Shown here in pieces: positions 43,902 through 52,715 of a stretch of DNA of 64,000 nt. A model generated the notes under the pieces. The model saw nothing but the letters and a program-made list of their open reading frames with translations. It was not told where the DNA came from and made no database searches. The stretch's first letter is position 1. Each line of letters opens with the position of its first letter. Origin of the DNA: JBKECP01 sp047974765 (lineage in GTDB: Bacteria > Pseudomonadota > Gammaproteobacteria > Pseudomonadales > Halieaceae); NCBI GenBank assembly GCA_047974765.1, contig JBKECP010000020.1:248001-312000 (forward strand), given 5' to 3'. The position numbers and the translations under genes were made by a program.

Positions 43902-44255
43902 ATGAGCGAGCATGCTTCTGGCGGACGCAATGGCATTTTGTCTTTGACTATCAAGGACAAGGCAGTTCTGTATTCTGCCTATATGCCTTTTCTCAAATAT
44001 GGCGGTATCTTTGTACCCACCAACAAGAGCTACAAGGTGGGGGATGAAGTCTTTATGTTGCTGACACTGATTGATGAGCCCGAGAAAATTCCGATTGCCG
44101 GTAAAGTGGTCTGGGTTACCCCACGGGGTGCGCAAGGTAATCGAACAGCGGGTATTGGCGTTCAATTTTCAGAACAAGATGCCGCTGCCAACACCAAAAT
44201 TGAAAATCACCTGGCAGGCTCGCTGAGTTCAGAGCGGCCTACGCATACTCTATAA
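43902..44255 (+). CDS. pilZ: PilZ-domain type IV pilus assembly protein
   Basis: 117 aa. Matches type IV pilus PilZ (ILSLTIKDKAVLYSAYMPFLKYGGIFVPT; VWVTPRGAQGNRTAGIGVQF). Like the P. aeruginosa founder it lacks the RxxxR c-di-GMP motif, so it probably acts with FimX/PilB rather than binding c-di-GMP. tatD normally follows; here it does not. Confidence 0.93.
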   Translation: MSEHASGGRNGILSLTIKDKAVLYSAYMPFLKYGGIFVPTNKSYKVGDEVFMLLTLIDEPEKIPIAGKVVWVTPRGAQGNRTAGIGVQFSEQDAAANTKIENHLAGSLSSERPTHTL

Positions 44256-44324
44256 TATTGGAGTGAAGTCAGGATTTACTGTTAAGGTGCTCGAAAAGAA
44301 TATTGATTTTACTGGCTTTTTTTC

Positions 44325-44353
44325 AAAAAAATGGGCCCCGAACCGGAGCCCAT
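44325..44353 (-). terminator. Minus-strand intrinsic terminator
   Basis: ATGGGCCCCG / CGGAGCCCAT stem with a 3-base loop and one mismatch; on the minus strand it is followed by a run of seven T. No annotated minus-strand gene ends here. Confidence 0.65.
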
Positions 44354-44460
44354 AAAAACCATTAGGAGTGAAACAATAAAGGAATTACTTCCCTCAGGAA
44401 CATTGGGTTTGTCCCTGTAACCACCTGTTTGCGCTAGGGGACAGTTGGTCACAGCTCTAG
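44325..44460 (-). ncRNA. Candidate small RNA ending at the minus-strand terminator
   Basis: Upstream of the terminator on the minus strand is a compact, structured stretch. TGTCCC and GTAACC (44410-44422) can pair with GGGACA and GGTCAC (44438-44452) in an interleaved order that would allow a pseudoknot or two alternative folds; a GGAA-GTAA-TTCC hairpin follows. A poor -10-like GATACT lies near the 5' side. Family unknown, expression not shown. The rest of 44256-44569 holds no supported gene. Confidence 0.3.
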
Positions 44461-44569
44461 TATCGCTAAATGGCAACAATTTTCCACAATTGAAAGCACT
44501 ATTTTTAAGCTCTTTTAAAATAGTAATTCATAAATAAATAACTTTTTATTATATGAAGAACATCTCCCG

Positions 44570-45649
44570 ATGACATTTATGGTCAGCAAAAACCCAATAA
44601 ATCAAACAGTTATACGTGGAATTGTAGAGGGATTCTATGGTAGACCCTGGTCTGATGAGGATCGTCGGGGCTATGCGGATATTCTGCCAATGCTGGGGCT
44701 CAATGCTTATCTTTACTGCCCGAAGGCCGACCCCTGCCTGCGTCGACACTGGCGGCAGCACTGGCCCGCTCAGGCATGGTCTCAGTTGCTTGCACTGGCA
44801 GATATTTATGCCCGGCGGGGACTTTACTTTGGCCTTGGTTTATCACCTTTTGCCCTCTATCGCCGGTACGGTGACACCGAGCGCCATGCCCTTAAAGAAA
44901 AAATTGTCCGCTTACAGACATTGAAGGCGCCTTTGCTGGCTGTTTTATTTGATGATATGCCCGGTGATATACCGGACCTGGCTCAGCGGCAGGCGGAAAT
45001 TGTTCATGATATTGCTCATTGGGCGCCTGAATTGCGGTTGTTTGTCTGCCCCACTTATTATTCGACAGATCCGGTACTGGAGCAGTACTTTGGTCATATG
45101 CCTGAAGATTACTGGCCTGAGCTGGGTCGCTTGTTACCCGCAGGTGTTGATATTTTCTGGACCGGCAACCAGGTTTGTTCCGAGAGTATCACGCGGCAGG
45201 ATCTCAACTGGATCTGTCAACAGCTGGGGCGTGAGCGGCTTGCCCTGTGGGATAACTACCCGGTCAATGATGGCGCCATTCGTAGCAAGCGGCTCTATTG
45301 CCAGCCACTGGCAGATCGGGCACCGGCGATACGCAGTCGGGTCTCGGCACATTTTTGCAATCCGATGAACCAGGCTTATGCCTCCTTGCCGGCGTTGCGT
45401 GGCCTGGCTGAACTGTACGGTGTGACACCGGCCGCTGACTGGGAGGCTCATCACCTCGGCCATGATTGCTGGCATTTACTGCGACGTGATCGCAAGCGCT
45501 TTCAGGAAGTGGGGCTGGAGGGTATGACAGAGGGCGAAAGGGCAGGGCTGGCTCAGGCATACCTTGCTGCTGGTGGCCCGGCGGGTGTTGAAATTGCCGC
45601 CTGGTTAAAGGGAGGCTACAGCTTTGACCCGGCTTGCCTGACGGATTGA
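44570..45649 (+). CDS. GH84-like beta-N-acetylglucosaminidase (hyaluronidase/O-GlcNAcase type)
   Basis: 359 aa, no signal peptide. It covers a single NAGidase domain: RGIVEGFYGRPWS, LGLNAYLYCPKADPCLR, the adjacent acid pair in AVLFDDMPGD, VCPTYYSTDP, IFWTGNQVCS, LWDNYPVND and FCNPMNQAYASLPAL. The two neighbouring Asp match the GH84 substrate-assisted mechanism. Likely acts in the cytoplasm on N-acetylglucosaminyl compounds. It stands alone between pilZ and tRNA-Leu in an otherwise conserved neighbourhood, so it is probably acquired. Confidence 0.87.
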   Translation: MTFMVSKNPINQTVIRGIVEGFYGRPWSDEDRRGYADILPMLGLNAYLYCPKADPCLRRHWRQHWPAQAWSQLLALADIYARRGLYFGLGLSPFALYRRYGDTERHALKEKIVRLQTLKAPLLAVLFDDMPGDIPDLAQRQAEIVHDIAHWAPELRLFVCPTYYSTDPVLEQYFGHMPEDYWPELGRLLPAGVDIFWTGNQVCSESITRQDLNWICQQLGRERLALWDNYPVNDGAIRSKRLYCQPLADRAPAIRSRVSAHFCNPMNQAYASLPALRGLAELYGVTPAADWEAHHLGHDCWHLLRRDRKRFQEVGLEGMTEGERAGLAQAYLAAGGPAGVEIAAWLKGGYSFDPACLTD

Positions 45650-45678
45650 TAGTTTACATTTTTGGGTATCTTCAGCGG

Positions 45679-45707
45679 TTGAATCGGCAATACCTTTGTG
45701 GCAGAAT
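45679..45707 (+). promoter_or_regulatory. Sigma-70-like promoter candidate for tRNA-Leu/tig
   Basis: TTGAAT (45679-45684) and CAGAAT (45702-45707) with a 17-base spacer, about 130 bases upstream of tRNA-Leu(TAG). The spacing is ideal but the boxes are imperfect. Confidence 0.4.
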
Positions 45708-45837
45708 TTGCGCCCTTGTACCTGCTCCCTGCCATATTTTTATCAGTCGATAATATTAGATAAATCAAATAATTGGAGATTCTTTATAAGGCTTCTTCAA
45801 GTTTGATTGTTGGCAGGGTGTGGAGTGAAAAGCGTTT

Positions 45838-45922
45838 GCGGAAGTGGTGGAATTGGTAGACACGCTAGATTTAGGTTCTAGTGCAGCAATGTGTGGGGGT
45901 TCAAGTCCCCCCTTCCGCACCA
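45838..45922 (+). tRNA. tRNA-Leu (anticodon TAG)
   Basis: 85-nt class II tRNA with acceptor GCGGAAG paired to CTTCCGC, anticodon TAG at 45872-45874, variable arm, GGTTCAAGTCC T-arm and encoded CCA. tRNA-Leu before tig is conserved in pseudomonads. Confidence 0.98.
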
Positions 45923-46034
45923 AATATCAAGGTACAGGCAACGAATAAACAAGGGGCCAGATTCTGAAGATCTGGTTTCAGGATCTATTGAGGGCGCAGG
46001 CGCCCACCGCTTATTTCGATTGTGAGGAGCTACC

Positions 46035-47357
46035 ATGCAGGTGTCTATTGAAACGACTTCAAAACTGGAGCGCCGTCTGACGGTAGGCGTGCCCGCTGAA
46101 CGCGTCGACAGTGAAGTCGATTCACGGCTGCAAAAGGCCGTTGGCAATGTGCGTATTCCGGGCTTTCGCCCCGGTAAAGTCCCGATGAAGGTAATGCGCC
46201 AGCGCTTTGGTGCCGGTGTTCGTCAGGAAGTATTGGGCGAGGTGATGAGCCAGTCTTTCCAGGAGGCTGTTGTTCAGGAAAAATTGCGCCCGGCAGGTCA
46301 GCCCAGCATTGAGGCAAAAACTGTCGAGGCAGGCAAGGATCTGGAGTATGTGGCCACCTTTGAAGTATTTCCTGATATCGATGTTGTAGAGCTGAAGGAT
46401 TTTGCCGTTGAGCGTCCGGTATCAGAGGTAACTGAGGACGATGTTGAGCGCATTATCGAGGTTTTTCGCAAGCAACAGGGTAGCTGGGAAGGCGTTGAGC
46501 GGGCCGCGCAAGAGGGTGATCGGGTCAATATTGACTACAGGGGCACACGCGAAGGTGAAACTTTTGATGGTGGCAGCGCTGAAGGCAGTGATCTGGAACT
46601 GGGTTCTGGTCGTATGATTGCGGGCTTTGAAGATGGTATCGTCGGCATGAAAGCCGGTGATGAAAAAACGCTGTCGCTAACCTTTCCCGATGACTATCAC
46701 GCTGAAGAACTAAAAGGTGCAGCGGTTGAATTTGCCATCAAACTCAACACGGTCAGTGAACAAAAGCTGGCTGAACTTAATGAAGACCTGTTCAAGCTCT
46801 ATGGTGTGGAAGAGGGTGGTGAAGCCCGGTTTCGTCAGGAAGTCAGTGAAAATATGGCTCGTGAGCTGAAAAACGCCATTCAGGGCAAGGTTAAACAGCA
46901 GGTAATGGATGCTGTTATTGATGCCCACACTTCACTGGAAGTACCCAGGGCGCTGATCAGTCGTGAAATTGATGCCCTGCGCCAGCAGACCTTCCAGCAG
47001 TTTGGGGGTATGAGTCAGCAGGACCTGGACCTGAAGTCATTGCTGCCTGATGATATGTTTGCCGAAAATGCTGAAAAACGCGTCAAACTAGGCCTGATTC
47101 TGGCGGAGATGATCAGCAAGTTCGAACTCAAGGCCGATGCCGACAAAGTGCGTGCGACTATCGAAGAGCTGGCTTCCACCTACCAGGATCCGGAAGAGGT
47201 GATTAACTGGTATTACGGCAACCAGGAGCAACTGGCCTCTGTTGAATCCAAGGTACTTGAAGACGCTGTGGTTGAAAAACTGCTTGATAATGCCCAGATC
47301 ACAGACAAGCCCTGCAGTTATCAGGAAGCCATCGGGCAGAACCAGCCTGAAAGCTGA
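46035..47357 (+). CDS. tig: Trigger factor
   Basis: 440 aa. Ribosome-bound chaperone and prolyl isomerase. N-terminal ribosome-binding motif GFRPGKVPMKVMRQRFG, FKBP-type PPIase domain about 150-245 (GDRVNIDYRGTREGETFDGG; GFEDGIVGMKAGDEKT) and a long helical C-terminal substrate-binding part. Starts with ATG after GAGGAG. Followed by clpP 68 bases downstream. Confidence 0.97.
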   Translation: MQVSIETTSKLERRLTVGVPAERVDSEVDSRLQKAVGNVRIPGFRPGKVPMKVMRQRFGAGVRQEVLGEVMSQSFQEAVVQEKLRPAGQPSIEAKTVEAGKDLEYVATFEVFPDIDVVELKDFAVERPVSEVTEDDVERIIEVFRKQQGSWEGVERAAQEGDRVNIDYRGTREGETFDGGSAEGSDLELGSGRMIAGFEDGIVGMKAGDEKTLSLTFPDDYHAEELKGAAVEFAIKLNTVSEQKLAELNEDLFKLYGVEEGGEARFRQEVSENMARELKNAIQGKVKQQVMDAVIDAHTSLEVPRALISREIDALRQQTFQQFGGMSQQDLDLKSLLPDDMFAENAEKRVKLGLILAEMISKFELKADADKVRATIEELASTYQDPEEVINWYYGNQEQLASVESKVLEDAVVEKLLDNAQITDKPCSYQEAIGQNQPES

Positions 47358-47425
47358 GGCAGTAACGGGCGGTCTGTTGCAGGTGAGACCACCCGAATCA
47401 ACAATTTTCAATAAAGAGGCTTCTT

Positions 47426-48070
47426 ATGCCACAGCAGTTTGACGGCTATAACAGCAACACAATCAAAAATCTGGGACTGATCCCGATGGTGGTCGAGCAG
47501 ACCTCCCGCGGAGAGCGCTCCTATGATATCTACTCCCGCCTGCTAAAGGAGCGGGTGGTGTTTGTGGTTGGCCCGGTTGAGGATCATATGGCCAACCTGA
47601 TTGTGGCACAGTTACTGTTTCTGGAATCTGAAAACCCGGACAAAGATATTCACCTGTATATCAACAGCCCGGGAGGTTCGGTAACGGCGGGCCTGTCTAT
47701 CTATGACACGATGCAGTTTATCAAACCCGATGTGAGTACTATGTGTATTGGCCAGGCGGCCTCTATGGGTGCTTTTTTGCTCTCTGGTGGTGCCAAGGGT
47801 AAACGCTTCTGCCTGCCCAATGCCCGCACTATGATTCACCAGCCCAGTGGTGGAGCCCAGGGGCAAGCGACAGATATTGATATCCATGCCCGTGAAATAC
47901 TGATTATCCGTGAGCGTCTGAACCAGCTCATGGCTGAACACACCGGTCAGGATCTGGAGACAATTGAGCGTGATACCGAGCGCGATCGCTTTATGAGCGC
48001 TGAACAGAGCCAGGAATACGGCCTGATCGACGCTGTGGTGTCAAGCCGTGCAGGTCAGCTGCCTGATTGA
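47426..48070 (+). CDS. clpP: ATP-dependent Clp protease proteolytic subunit
   Basis: 214 aa serine protease; Ser in CIGQAASMGAFLL, His in RTMIHQPSGGAQGQ, Asp in LETIERDTERDRFM. Includes the short N-terminal propeptide region (MPQQFDGYNSNTIK). Next to clpX, with which it forms ClpXP. Confidence 0.98.
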   Translation: MPQQFDGYNSNTIKNLGLIPMVVEQTSRGERSYDIYSRLLKERVVFVVGPVEDHMANLIVAQLLFLESENPDKDIHLYINSPGGSVTAGLSIYDTMQFIKPDVSTMCIGQAASMGAFLLSGGAKGKRFCLPNARTMIHQPSGGAQGQATDIDIHAREILIIRERLNQLMAEHTGQDLETIERDTERDRFMSAEQSQEYGLIDAVVSSRAGQLPD

Positions 48071-48154
48071 ACCGTACTTGCAAAACGGCTTAAAAATCTC
48101 CATCTTAGGGGGCCATTGGCTTCAAAACCGACAAGAAGTATACAGGTCGATTGA

Positions 48155-49447
48155 ATGAGTGACGAAACCACAAAATCCGGTGACGATAGCGGCAAGCTGC
48201 TGTATTGCTCTTTTTGCGGCAAAAGTCAGCACGAAGTTCGCAAGCTGATAGCCGGTCCTTCCGTCTTTATTTGTGATGAATGTGTTGATTTATGCAATGA
48301 CATCATCCGTGAAGAAGTGCAGGAAAGCAGTGGTGAGGCCAAAAGCGACCACCTGCCGGTACCCAAAGAAATCAAAGCCATCCTCGATGAATATGTGATT
48401 GGTCAGCAACGGGCCAAAAAAGTGCTCTCGGTGGCGGTCTATAATCATTACAAGCGTTTGCGCCACAGCAGCGGACGCGGAGATGATGTCGAGCTGGGCA
48501 AAAGTAATATTTTACTGGTTGGCCCAACCGGCAGCGGCAAGACCCTGCTGGCCGAAACACTGGCTCGCCTGCTGGATGTCCCGTTTACTATTGCCGATGC
48601 GACCACACTCACAGAAGCCGGTTATGTGGGGGAGGATGTTGAAAACATCATCCAGAAGCTGCTGCAAAAATGTGACTACGATGTTGAAAAAGCCCAGGTG
48701 GGCATTGTCTACATTGATGAGATCGATAAAATCTCCCGCAAGTCTGACAACCCATCCATTACCCGGGATGTATCCGGCGAAGGTGTGCAGCAGGCACTGT
48801 TGAAACTGATCGAGGGTACGGTAGCTTCCGTGCCTCCCCAGGGTGGGCGCAAACATCCCCAGCAGGAGTTTTTGCAGGTTGACACCTCCAATATCCTGTT
48901 TATCTGTGGCGGCGCCTTTGCCGGTCTCGACAAGGTGATTCGCAATCGTTCCGAAAAAGGCGGTATTGGCTTCAGTGCTGAAGTCAAAAGCAAGGATGAA
49001 AGCCGTAATGTCGGTGAGTTGTTGTTTGAGCTGGAGCCGGATGATCTGGTGCAGTACGGCCTGATTCCTGAGTTTGTCGGTCGTTTGCCGGTCATTGCCA
49101 CGCTTGAGGAACTGGACGTCAATGCGCTGGTCAAAATCCTGACAGAACCAAAGAACTCGCTGACCAGGCAGTACAGCAAACTGTTTGAAATGGAAAACGT
49201 TGAAATTGATTTTCGTGAGGATGGTCTGCGGGCTATTGCAGAACGTGCGATGGAGCGCAAAACAGGAGCCCGTGGCTTGCGCTCCATACTTGAAGGTGTT
49301 TTGCTGGATTCCATGTACAACGTGCCTTCCCGGGATGATGTCAGTAAGGTGGTAATCGATGAATCTGTGATTCGTGGCGATTCCGAGCCTCTACTGGTTT
49401 ATCAGAACAGCGAACCGGCAGCCCGCGTCGCCTCGACTGACGAATAA
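48155..49447 (+). CDS. clpX: ClpX unfoldase
   Basis: 430 aa AAA+ ATPase. Zinc-binding four-Cys domain (CSFCGKSQHEVRK ... FICDECVDLC), Walker A GPTGSGKTLLA, Walker B VGIVYIDEIDKI, pore loop GYVGEDVE and the ClpP-interacting IGF-like region (GGIGFSAE). 84 bases after clpP. Confidence 0.98.
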   Translation: MSDETTKSGDDSGKLLYCSFCGKSQHEVRKLIAGPSVFICDECVDLCNDIIREEVQESSGEAKSDHLPVPKEIKAILDEYVIGQQRAKKVLSVAVYNHYKRLRHSSGRGDDVELGKSNILLVGPTGSGKTLLAETLARLLDVPFTIADATTLTEAGYVGEDVENIIQKLLQKCDYDVEKAQVGIVYIDEIDKISRKSDNPSITRDVSGEGVQQALLKLIEGTVASVPPQGGRKHPQQEFLQVDTSNILFICGGAFAGLDKVIRNRSEKGGIGFSAEVKSKDESRNVGELLFELEPDDLVQYGLIPEFVGRLPVIATLEELDVNALVKILTEPKNSLTRQYSKLFEMENVEIDFREDGLRAIAERAMERKTGARGLRSILEGVLLDSMYNVPSRDDVSKVVIDESVIRGDSEPLLVYQNSEPAARVASTDE

Positions 49448-49522
49448 AGCACAGCATATTGTGTATCATCGGGGCCGCGCAGGCTCCGGTGTTCTTTGCC
49501 CTGAAAGAGTAATGGGGCGTTT

Positions 49523-49550
49523 CTTGTGATGCTCCGAATCATCCCCATAT
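49523..49550 (+). promoter_or_regulatory. Heat-shock (sigma-32) promoter of lon
   Basis: CTTGTGA (49523-49529) and CCCCATAT (49543-49550) separated by 13 bases match the sigma-32 pattern CTTGAAA-N(13-15)-CCCCATNT well. It is 37 bases from the lon start, so lon is predicted to be heat-shock induced, as known in E. coli. Confidence 0.78.
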
Positions 49551-49586
49551 AGGGGCAATAGTCCGAATTCCCACCCGGAGAGTGAT

Positions 49587-51995
49587 ATGGGTTTCCCCTC
49601 TGAAACTGAACTTCCTTTATTGCCCCTGCGCGATGTTGTGGTTTATCCCCACATGGTATTGCCGCTGTTTGTTGGCCGGGAAAAGTCTATTGAGGCACTT
49701 GAACAGGCAATGGCTGACAGCAAACAGGTATTGCTGGTTGCCCAACGCAATGCAACTGATGATAACCCCGGTGTTGATGACCTTTATGAAATTGGCACAG
49801 TCTCCAATATCTTGCAGCTGCTGAAACTGCCTGATGGCACGATTAAAGTGCTGGTTGAAGGCAGTTGTCGCGCTTATATTGAGAGCGTCGATGACGGTGG
49901 CAGTTTTAGTGTTGCCCGCATACGCGAAGTGCTCACCGACGATGATCCAAAAGAAGGGGACGAGGGGCTGCTGCGTTCAGCTGTCAGCCAGTTTGAAAAA
50001 TACGTCAATCTGAGCAAGAAAGTACCGGCAGAAGTTCTGACCTCTCTGACGGGCATTGATGAGGCTGGTCGTTTGGCCGACACCATTGCCGCCCATATGA
50101 GTGTCGATCTGGATGAAAAACAGAAGATTCTTGAAATGGCTGATGTGCGTAGCCGAATTGAGCATCTGATGGGACTGATGGAAGCTGAAATTGACCTCTT
50201 TCAGGTTGAAAAACGTATCCGTGGGCGCGTCAAGAAGCAAATGGAAAAGAGCCAGCGGGAGTACTATCTCAACGAGCAGATGAAAGCCATCCAGAAAGAG
50301 CTGGGTGAGATGGATGAAGCACCGAATGAGCTGGATGAACTGCAATCGCGTATTGATGCGGCCAAAATGCCCTCAGAAGCACGCGACAAGACACAGTCGG
50401 AACTGTCCAAACTGAAAATGATGTCGCCGATGTCGGCAGAAGCCTCTGTTGTGCGTAGTTATATTGACTGGATGGTGACGGTCCCCTGGTCCAAACGCAG
50501 CAAGATTAAGCATAATCTGGCAGCTGCCAGTCAGATACTGAATGAGGATCACTACGGCCTGGATGAGGTCAAGGAGCGTATTCTTGAGTATCTGGCTGTG
50601 CAGAAGCGGGTCCGCAAGGTAAAGGGGCCGGTACTGTGTCTGGTGGGACCGCCGGGTGTGGGCAAGACCTCTCTGGGTGAATCACTGGCTCGCGCCACTA
50701 ATCGCAAGTTTGTACGTATGGCCTTGGGTGGTGTGCGTGATGAAGCCGAGATTCGCGGCCACCGCCGGACATATATTGGCTCCATGCCGGGTAAACTCCT
50801 GCAAAAAATGGCTAAAGCCGGCGTGCGCAACCCTCTGTTTTTGCTGGATGAAATTGACAAGATGGGTATGGATCACCGTGGCGATCCCGCTTCTGCCATG
50901 CTGGAAGTGCTCGACCCCGAACAAAATCACGCCTTTAACGACCACTATCTGGAAGTTGATTATGACTTGTCGGACGTGATGTTCGTTTGTACTTCCAACA
51001 CCATGAATATTCCCGGCCCCTTGCTCGACCGGATGGAAGTTATCCGTATTCCCGGTTATACCGAGGATGAAAAGGTCAATATTGCACGCTCTTATCTCAG
51101 CCCCAAACAAATCAAGCGCAATGGTTTGAAACGGGGTGAAATTGAACTGCCTGACGAAACATTGGTCGATATCATCCGCTACTATACCCGCGAAGCAGGC
51201 GTGCGTGCTCTGGAACGTGAAATTGCCAAGGTGTGTCGCAAAATGGTCAAAGCTATTGCTCTGGATGAAAGCCAGGGAGGGGCGGTCAGTTGCGAGATGC
51301 TGGCTGATCTGCTCGGCGTGCGCAAATACAATTACGGCATTGCTGAGGAAGAAAACAAGATCGGTCAGGTTACTGGTCTGGCCTGGACCTCAGTCGGTGG
51401 TGAACTGCTGACAATTGAAGCTGTATCAGTTGTCGGTAAGGGGCAGCATGTAAAAACCGGTTCTCTTGGCGATGTCATGCAGGAATCAATTCAGGCAGCC
51501 ACCACGGTAGTGCGCAGTCGCTCCCAGATGCTCGGCATCAGTGCCCGTTATCATGAGAAGCACGATGTACATATTCATGTCCCTGAAGGCGCAACACCCA
51601 AGGATGGTCCCAGTGCAGGTATCGCCATGTGTACGGCACTGGTTTCTGTTTGCACGGGCATTGCGGTGCGGGCCAATGTTGCCATGACCGGTGAAATTAC
51701 CTTGCGTGGCGAGGTATTGCCGATAGGTGGTCTCAAGGAAAAACTGCTGGCGGCGCGGCGCGGTGGTGTTAAAACAGTGATTATTCCCAAAGAGAATGAA
51801 CGTGATTTGAAAGAGATTCCCGATAATATTAAAGAGGATCTCGATATTTGCGCCGTCAAGTGGATTGATGAAGTGCTCACGATTGCGCTGGAGGCCATGC
51901 CCGAATCCCTTTCTGATGAGGAATACCTCGCGGGAACACTGTCAGCATCACCTGATGAGGAACCGGGGGATGTTAATCGTATAAATACACATTAA
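49587..51995 (+). CDS. lon: ATP-dependent protease Lon
   Basis: 802 aa. LonA: N-terminal substrate-recognition domain (LPLLPLRDVVVYPHMVLPLFVGR), Walker A GPPGVGKTSLG, Walker B PLFLLDEIDKMG, and catalytic Ser in DGPSAGIAMCTAL plus Lys in GGLKEKLLAARRGG. Ends in an acidic tail. Heat-shock promoter upstream; hupB follows. Confidence 0.98.
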   Translation: MGFPSETELPLLPLRDVVVYPHMVLPLFVGREKSIEALEQAMADSKQVLLVAQRNATDDNPGVDDLYEIGTVSNILQLLKLPDGTIKVLVEGSCRAYIESVDDGGSFSVARIREVLTDDDPKEGDEGLLRSAVSQFEKYVNLSKKVPAEVLTSLTGIDEAGRLADTIAAHMSVDLDEKQKILEMADVRSRIEHLMGLMEAEIDLFQVEKRIRGRVKKQMEKSQREYYLNEQMKAIQKELGEMDEAPNELDELQSRIDAAKMPSEARDKTQSELSKLKMMSPMSAEASVVRSYIDWMVTVPWSKRSKIKHNLAAASQILNEDHYGLDEVKERILEYLAVQKRVRKVKGPVLCLVGPPGVGKTSLGESLARATNRKFVRMALGGVRDEAEIRGHRRTYIGSMPGKLLQKMAKAGVRNPLFLLDEIDKMGMDHRGDPASAMLEVLDPEQNHAFNDHYLEVDYDLSDVMFVCTSNTMNIPGPLLDRMEVIRIPGYTEDEKVNIARSYLSPKQIKRNGLKRGEIELPDETLVDIIRYYTREAGVRALEREIAKVCRKMVKAIALDESQGGAVSCEMLADLLGVRKYNYGIAEEENKIGQVTGLAWTSVGGELLTIEAVSVVGKGQHVKTGSLGDVMQESIQAATTVVRSRSQMLGISARYHEKHDVHIHVPEGATPKDGPSAGIAMCTALVSVCTGIAVRANVAMTGEITLRGEVLPIGGLKEKLLAARRGGVKTVIIPKENERDLKEIPDNIKEDLDICAVKWIDEVLTIALEAMPESLSDEEYLAGTLSASPDEEPGDVNRINTH

Positions 51996-52273
51996 GCAGT
52001 GTGTCGTGGTTGACCCTCATCTGCGCTGTGGTATAAAGTCTGCCGACTGAATCCGGGCTGGTGTAGCTTTAGCCCCTGTATTTACAGTGTGGCGGTGTGA
52101 ATACAGCCCTGCGCGCATTGTTGAAAATGATACTGACGACCAGTACAGCCCAACAGAAAACGGCTGTTACTGTAGTGAATGAAACGAAGCAGTAACTTTA
52201 TATTCCGAACAGACCTGTGAGTGGTTTTACAGGTTGTAGCAACTTTTCACCTATAACTTCCAAGGGGATACGT

Positions 52274-52549
52274 GTGAACAAAACCGAACTGATTGATGCC
52301 ATCGCGGCGGCTGCCGATCTTCCCAAAGCCTCAGCCAGCCGCGCTCTGGATGCCGTTGTTGACAGTATTACCGAGGCTCTTGCCAAGGGCGATCAGGTGT
52401 CGCTGGTTGGATTTGGTACCTTTTCTGTTAAACATCGTGCAGCGCGCGAAGGCCGCAATCCCCGAACTGGCGACACTATTCAGATTGCCGCCACCAATGT
52501 ACCCGGTTTTAAAGCGGGTAAAGCGCTTAAAGACGCTGTTAATTCCTGA
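52274..52549 (+). CDS. hupB: DNA-binding protein HU-beta
   Basis: 91 aa from GTG at 52274, after AAGGGGAT (the frame extends upstream without evidence). HU signature GRNPRTGDTIQIAATNVPGFKAGKALK. Nucleoid protein. Conserved lon-hupB-ppiD order. Confidence 0.98.
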   Translation: MNKTELIDAIAAAADLPKASASRALDAVVDSITEALAKGDQVSLVGFGTFSVKHRAAREGRNPRTGDTIQIAATNVPGFKAGKALKDAVNS

Positions 52550-52602
52550 GTATTGTCAGGTATTGATGTCTGCGGCCCGTCTAGCGCCCTGTACTCAATG
52601 AA

Positions 52603-52630
52603 TAAAAAGCGCACTTTTAGTGCGCTTTTT
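52603..52630 (+). terminator. Intrinsic terminator after hupB
   Basis: AAAAAGCGCAC pairs with GTGCGCTTTTTT around TTTTA; long T-run on the plus strand. Separates hupB from ppiD. Confidence 0.93.
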
Positions 52631-52715
52631 TGTGTTTTAAATGTCGTATTTGTAAGTAAGTGCTGAACTGGCAGATTGTCCGGGACTTTTCCCGGCACCT
52701 GAGGAATTAACAACC

